From: an uncultured Oscillospiraceae bacterium
GTDB taxonomy: Bacteria > Bacillota > Clostridia > Oscillospirales > Ruminococcaceae
Assembly (NCBI GenBank): GCA_958403605.1
Contig: CATXYA010000062.1
Coordinates: 1 to 7,888, forward strand
DNA: 7,888 nucleotides
Direction: 5' to 3'
Shown piece by piece: positions 6,296-7,888 of the stretch. Made by a program: the position numbers and the translations under genes. The number at the start of each line of letters is the position of its first letter. Positions within the stretch are counted from its first letter, which is position 1. The notes under the pieces are model-generated. The model had not been told where the DNA came from, ran no database searches, and saw only the letters and a program-made list of their open reading frames with translations.

Positions 6296-7543
6296 CTATT
6301 GGACCGCCAGCCAGAAGGAAACAAAGCGGGAAAGGGAAAGCCCCAGATAACACAATAGAAAACCGGCACCTCCCACGGATATGATCTTCCGCAAAAAAGC
6401 TGGGAGCTTGCTGGCGCCCCATGCCCCGGCAATAGAAAGACAGGGGATGGAATGGATTAGGTAACGGCCTGAGATCAGGTTGATGCCGCTGGAAAAAGAG
6501 CCGTAATAAATGGTGGAAAGGTTTCCTGCAAAAACAGCGCAGCTGAGAAGAAGCAGCACTTGAAAGGCAGAAAAAGGAACAGTGCCTTTTTGAAAGGAGC
6601 GAAAAAAGCGGATCGCCGTCCAGAGCCCATAGCACAGAAAAATGATCCCCAACAATCCAATCATGATGCTCACACCGTACACTGCCGTTTTTGGAGAGCT
6701 ATCCAACTGCGCCTCCGGCGATAAAAAGAAGGTAATGAACATGCGGAAAGAATGCAAAAGGACATCTTTGGTCTCTGTCCCCGCCACACCGCTGATAAAC
6801 TTCGTGTGCTCCGCCATGCCGGTCAAAGCGCCATAGACCTGATAGTTGCTGATAAACCAGGGGATCAAAGCGGCGAAGGTGATACCGAGGGAAGAAAAAA
6901 AGAATTTCAGTTTCTTTTGCCACAGCAGCAGACAAAACAGCGGAGCAAACCAAAATACGGTGGTGATCTTCGTCAGTACAGCCGCCGCCAAAAATAAAGT
7001 GCAAAACAGCCAACTGCGCTGCGTGACACCATCTGCCAGCATACGCAGTAGCCAGTAACAGCACAGGGCGCTGAAGAGGACAGAGAACGGTTCATTGCCG
7101 ATGGTACAAAAACGAGATAGGACGCCGGGCGAAAAGCAGCAAAAAAGAAAGAGAGCACGGTAATAACCGATGGGAAAATCGGGCGAAATGCGCTTTAGGA
7201 CGGGCTCCAGTGCAAAACAAACACCCAACAGCGCAAGCAGCATGCAAAGACCCAGCCCACGCAGCGCAAGGATCTGCAGATGAAGATCCCAAGCAAACAG
7301 ACGAAACGGCAGTGCCATCAAAAGATAGTACAGCGGCGGCTGCACGGATTCATAAAACCAGGGGTCGATGATCATGTTGGGCAGAGCGTGTTCGTTGGCA
7401 ATATATTCGATGACACGAAAATGCGCTTCCTCGTCGATGGGGGAAAAGATGGGGTTCATCACCACAAGCACACAGCCCAGGAGCAGGCACACAGCCCAAG
7501 TGAGCCAAACCGGGAGCGGGATCTGCCGCAGCCGTTTTATCAT
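6296..7543 (-). CDS. Multi-pass membrane glycosyltransferase-like protein (GT-C; PMT_2 / DUF2142-like)
   Basis: The predicted protein has 415 residues. The first membrane segment (about 12-30) is followed by SPIDEEAHF (34-42) and then VQPPLYYLLMALP (67-79). This acidic motif, His, then QPPLYY arrangement is characteristic of GT-C/PMT_2 and DUF2142-like proteins, with the Asp-Glu pair in the first outer loop as the presumed catalytic or donor-binding site. IGNEP (148-152) and SGRYLIHSIPCL (358-369) are further family-like features. About ten membrane segments are visible, and there is no large C-terminal soluble domain, unlike the GT-C protein at 1473-3542. The ATG at 7543 overlaps the upstream stop (ATGA), so translation is probably coupled. 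A longer reading to a GTG at 7687 is rejected: its 48 extra residues are Arg/His-rich and lie over the upstream gene in another frame. Sampled 60-base lines give 43% and 53% GC, below the 65% seen in its upstream partner. The likely role is transfer of a lipid-linked sugar to a surface acceptor; specificity is unknown. Confidence 0.75.
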   Translation of the reverse strand: MIKRLRQIPLPVWLTWAVCLLLGCVLVVMNPIFSPIDEEAHFRVIEYIANEHALPNMIIDPWFYESVQPPLYYLLMALPFRLFAWDLHLQILALRGLGLCMLLALLGVCFALEPVLKRISPDFPIGYYRALFLFCCFSPGVLSRFCTIGNEPFSVLFSALCCYWLLRMLADGVTQRSWLFCTLFLAAAVLTKITTVFWFAPLFCLLLWQKKLKFFFSSLGITFAALIPWFISNYQVYGALTGMAEHTKFISGVAGTETKDVLLHSFRMFITFFLSPEAQLDSSPKTAVYGVSIMIGLLGIIFLCYGLWTAIRFFRSFQKGTVPFSAFQVLLLLSCAVFAGNLSTIYYGSFSSGINLISGRYLIHSIPCLSIAGAWGASKLPAFLRKIISVGGAGFLLCYLGLSLSRFVSFWLAVQ

Positions 7544-7888
7544 GTCAAGGTCGCCCCGCTTTCTGTTTTCCCGCTGTCGCGCTCTTCGGCCTCTTTGGCG
7601 GTGATCTCGTAATCCAGGCTGACGTCCACGTTGTTTGCGAGGTTTTCCAAAGCCGTGGGGATGCCGGGGAAGAACTTGCCGATGCACGTGCCCGTGCAGT
7701 GGATGCCGTCGTAGAAATCGGCGCTGGTGACGCCGGGGATAGCGTGGGGATTGTAGCTGCCGTAGACGGGCACGCCGTATTTGGCGGCGGTGGCGCGCAC
7801 CGCGGGCTCCGTGGCCAGGAAGCCCGTATAATGGTCGGCATCCTCCCCCTCGTTGCCATAGGCGATGGGGTGGTAGGGCGTGAGGATG
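7540..7888 (-). CDS. Probable SGNH hydrolase-like (DltD/AlgX-type) protein, C-terminal end, 5' part outside window
   Basis: About 115 C-terminal residues are visible, reading in frame from base 7887 leftward to the TGA at 7542-7540. The segment opens with ILTPYHPIAYGNEGED. It continues with a hydrophobic-then-GSYNP stretch (YGVPVYGSYNPHAIPG), then DFYDGIHCTGTCIGKFF. The DGIH has the form of the DxxH catalytic Asp/His block of SGNH/GDSL hydrolases (Asp at 7710-7708, His at 7701-7699), and a GSYxP plus DFxDGxH pattern recurs in DltD-like surface O-acylation proteins of clostridia. The expected block I GDS serine motif would lie outside the window, so the family call rests on the C-terminal block alone. 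It ends in a hydrophilic tail rich in Glu, Lys, Ser and Thr. The GTG at 7800 is internal, not the start. Its overlap with the GT-C gene suggests joint work in surface glycan synthesis and O-acyl decoration, which is inference. Confidence 0.55.
   Translation of the reverse strand, partial: ILTPYHPIAYGNEGEDADHYTGFLATEPAVRATAAKYGVPVYGSYNPHAIPGVTSADFYDGIHCTGTCIGKFFPGIPTALENLANNVDVSLDYEITAKEAEERDSGKTESGATLT

Noticed and set aside
7544..7687. N-terminal extension of the leftward GT-C gene to a GTG at 7687
   Set aside because: The extra 48 residues are Arg/His-rich out-of-frame translation of the SGNH-like gene. The ATG at 7543 gives an ATGA overlap and a normal first membrane segment.
1..7888. CRISPR array, tRNA, rRNA, riboswitch or T-box in the window
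   Set aside because: No regularly spaced repeats are seen, and the non-coding gaps are too short (63 bp at most) to hold a structured RNA other than the terminator.

Overview
The window looks like part of a chromosome from a fairly GC-rich Firmicute, most likely a gut clostridium of the Oscillospiraceae/Ruminococcaceae type. I base this on the style of the MurD, CysS and PF06838-type proteins, tight head-to-tail gene packing, AGGAG-like ribosome binding sites, and a mix of ATG and GTG starts. The genus is inference only. The window is almost fully coding, and the longest gap is about 60 bp.

Positions 1-6232 form one rightward run of five genes: the C-terminal half of murD; a GNAT acetyltransferase overlapping it by 4 bp; a large AT-rich multi-pass membrane protein of the GT-C glycosyltransferase type; a PLP enzyme of the methionine gamma-lyase-like family (PF06838); and cysS. 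Gaps between these genes are 21 bp or less, so an operon is likely. A hairpin at 6246-6281 closes the run. Positions 6296-7888 run leftward and converge on the same hairpin. They hold the C-terminal end of a probable SGNH/DltD-like hydrolase, cut by the window edge, and a second GT-C-type membrane protein joined to it by an ATGA overlap.

The rightward run is mainly housekeeping: peptidoglycan precursor synthesis (MurD), tRNA charging (CysS) and sulfur amino acid or PLP chemistry. The leftward pair fits cell-surface glycan assembly and decoration. The most notable feature is the AT-rich GT-C gene at 1473-3542. Its base and codon use differ sharply from both neighbours. It is bracketed by an 8-bp direct repeat (AAACTGAG at 1456-1463 and 3541-3548), and collapsing that repeat would rebuild a seamless GNAT to PF06838 junction that keeps the stop codon, ribosome binding site and start. 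This suggests a single-gene cargo inserted into a housekeeping operon. I see no transposase, integrase, CRISPR array, tRNA or rRNA, and no convincing evidence of a wholly new multi-gene system.
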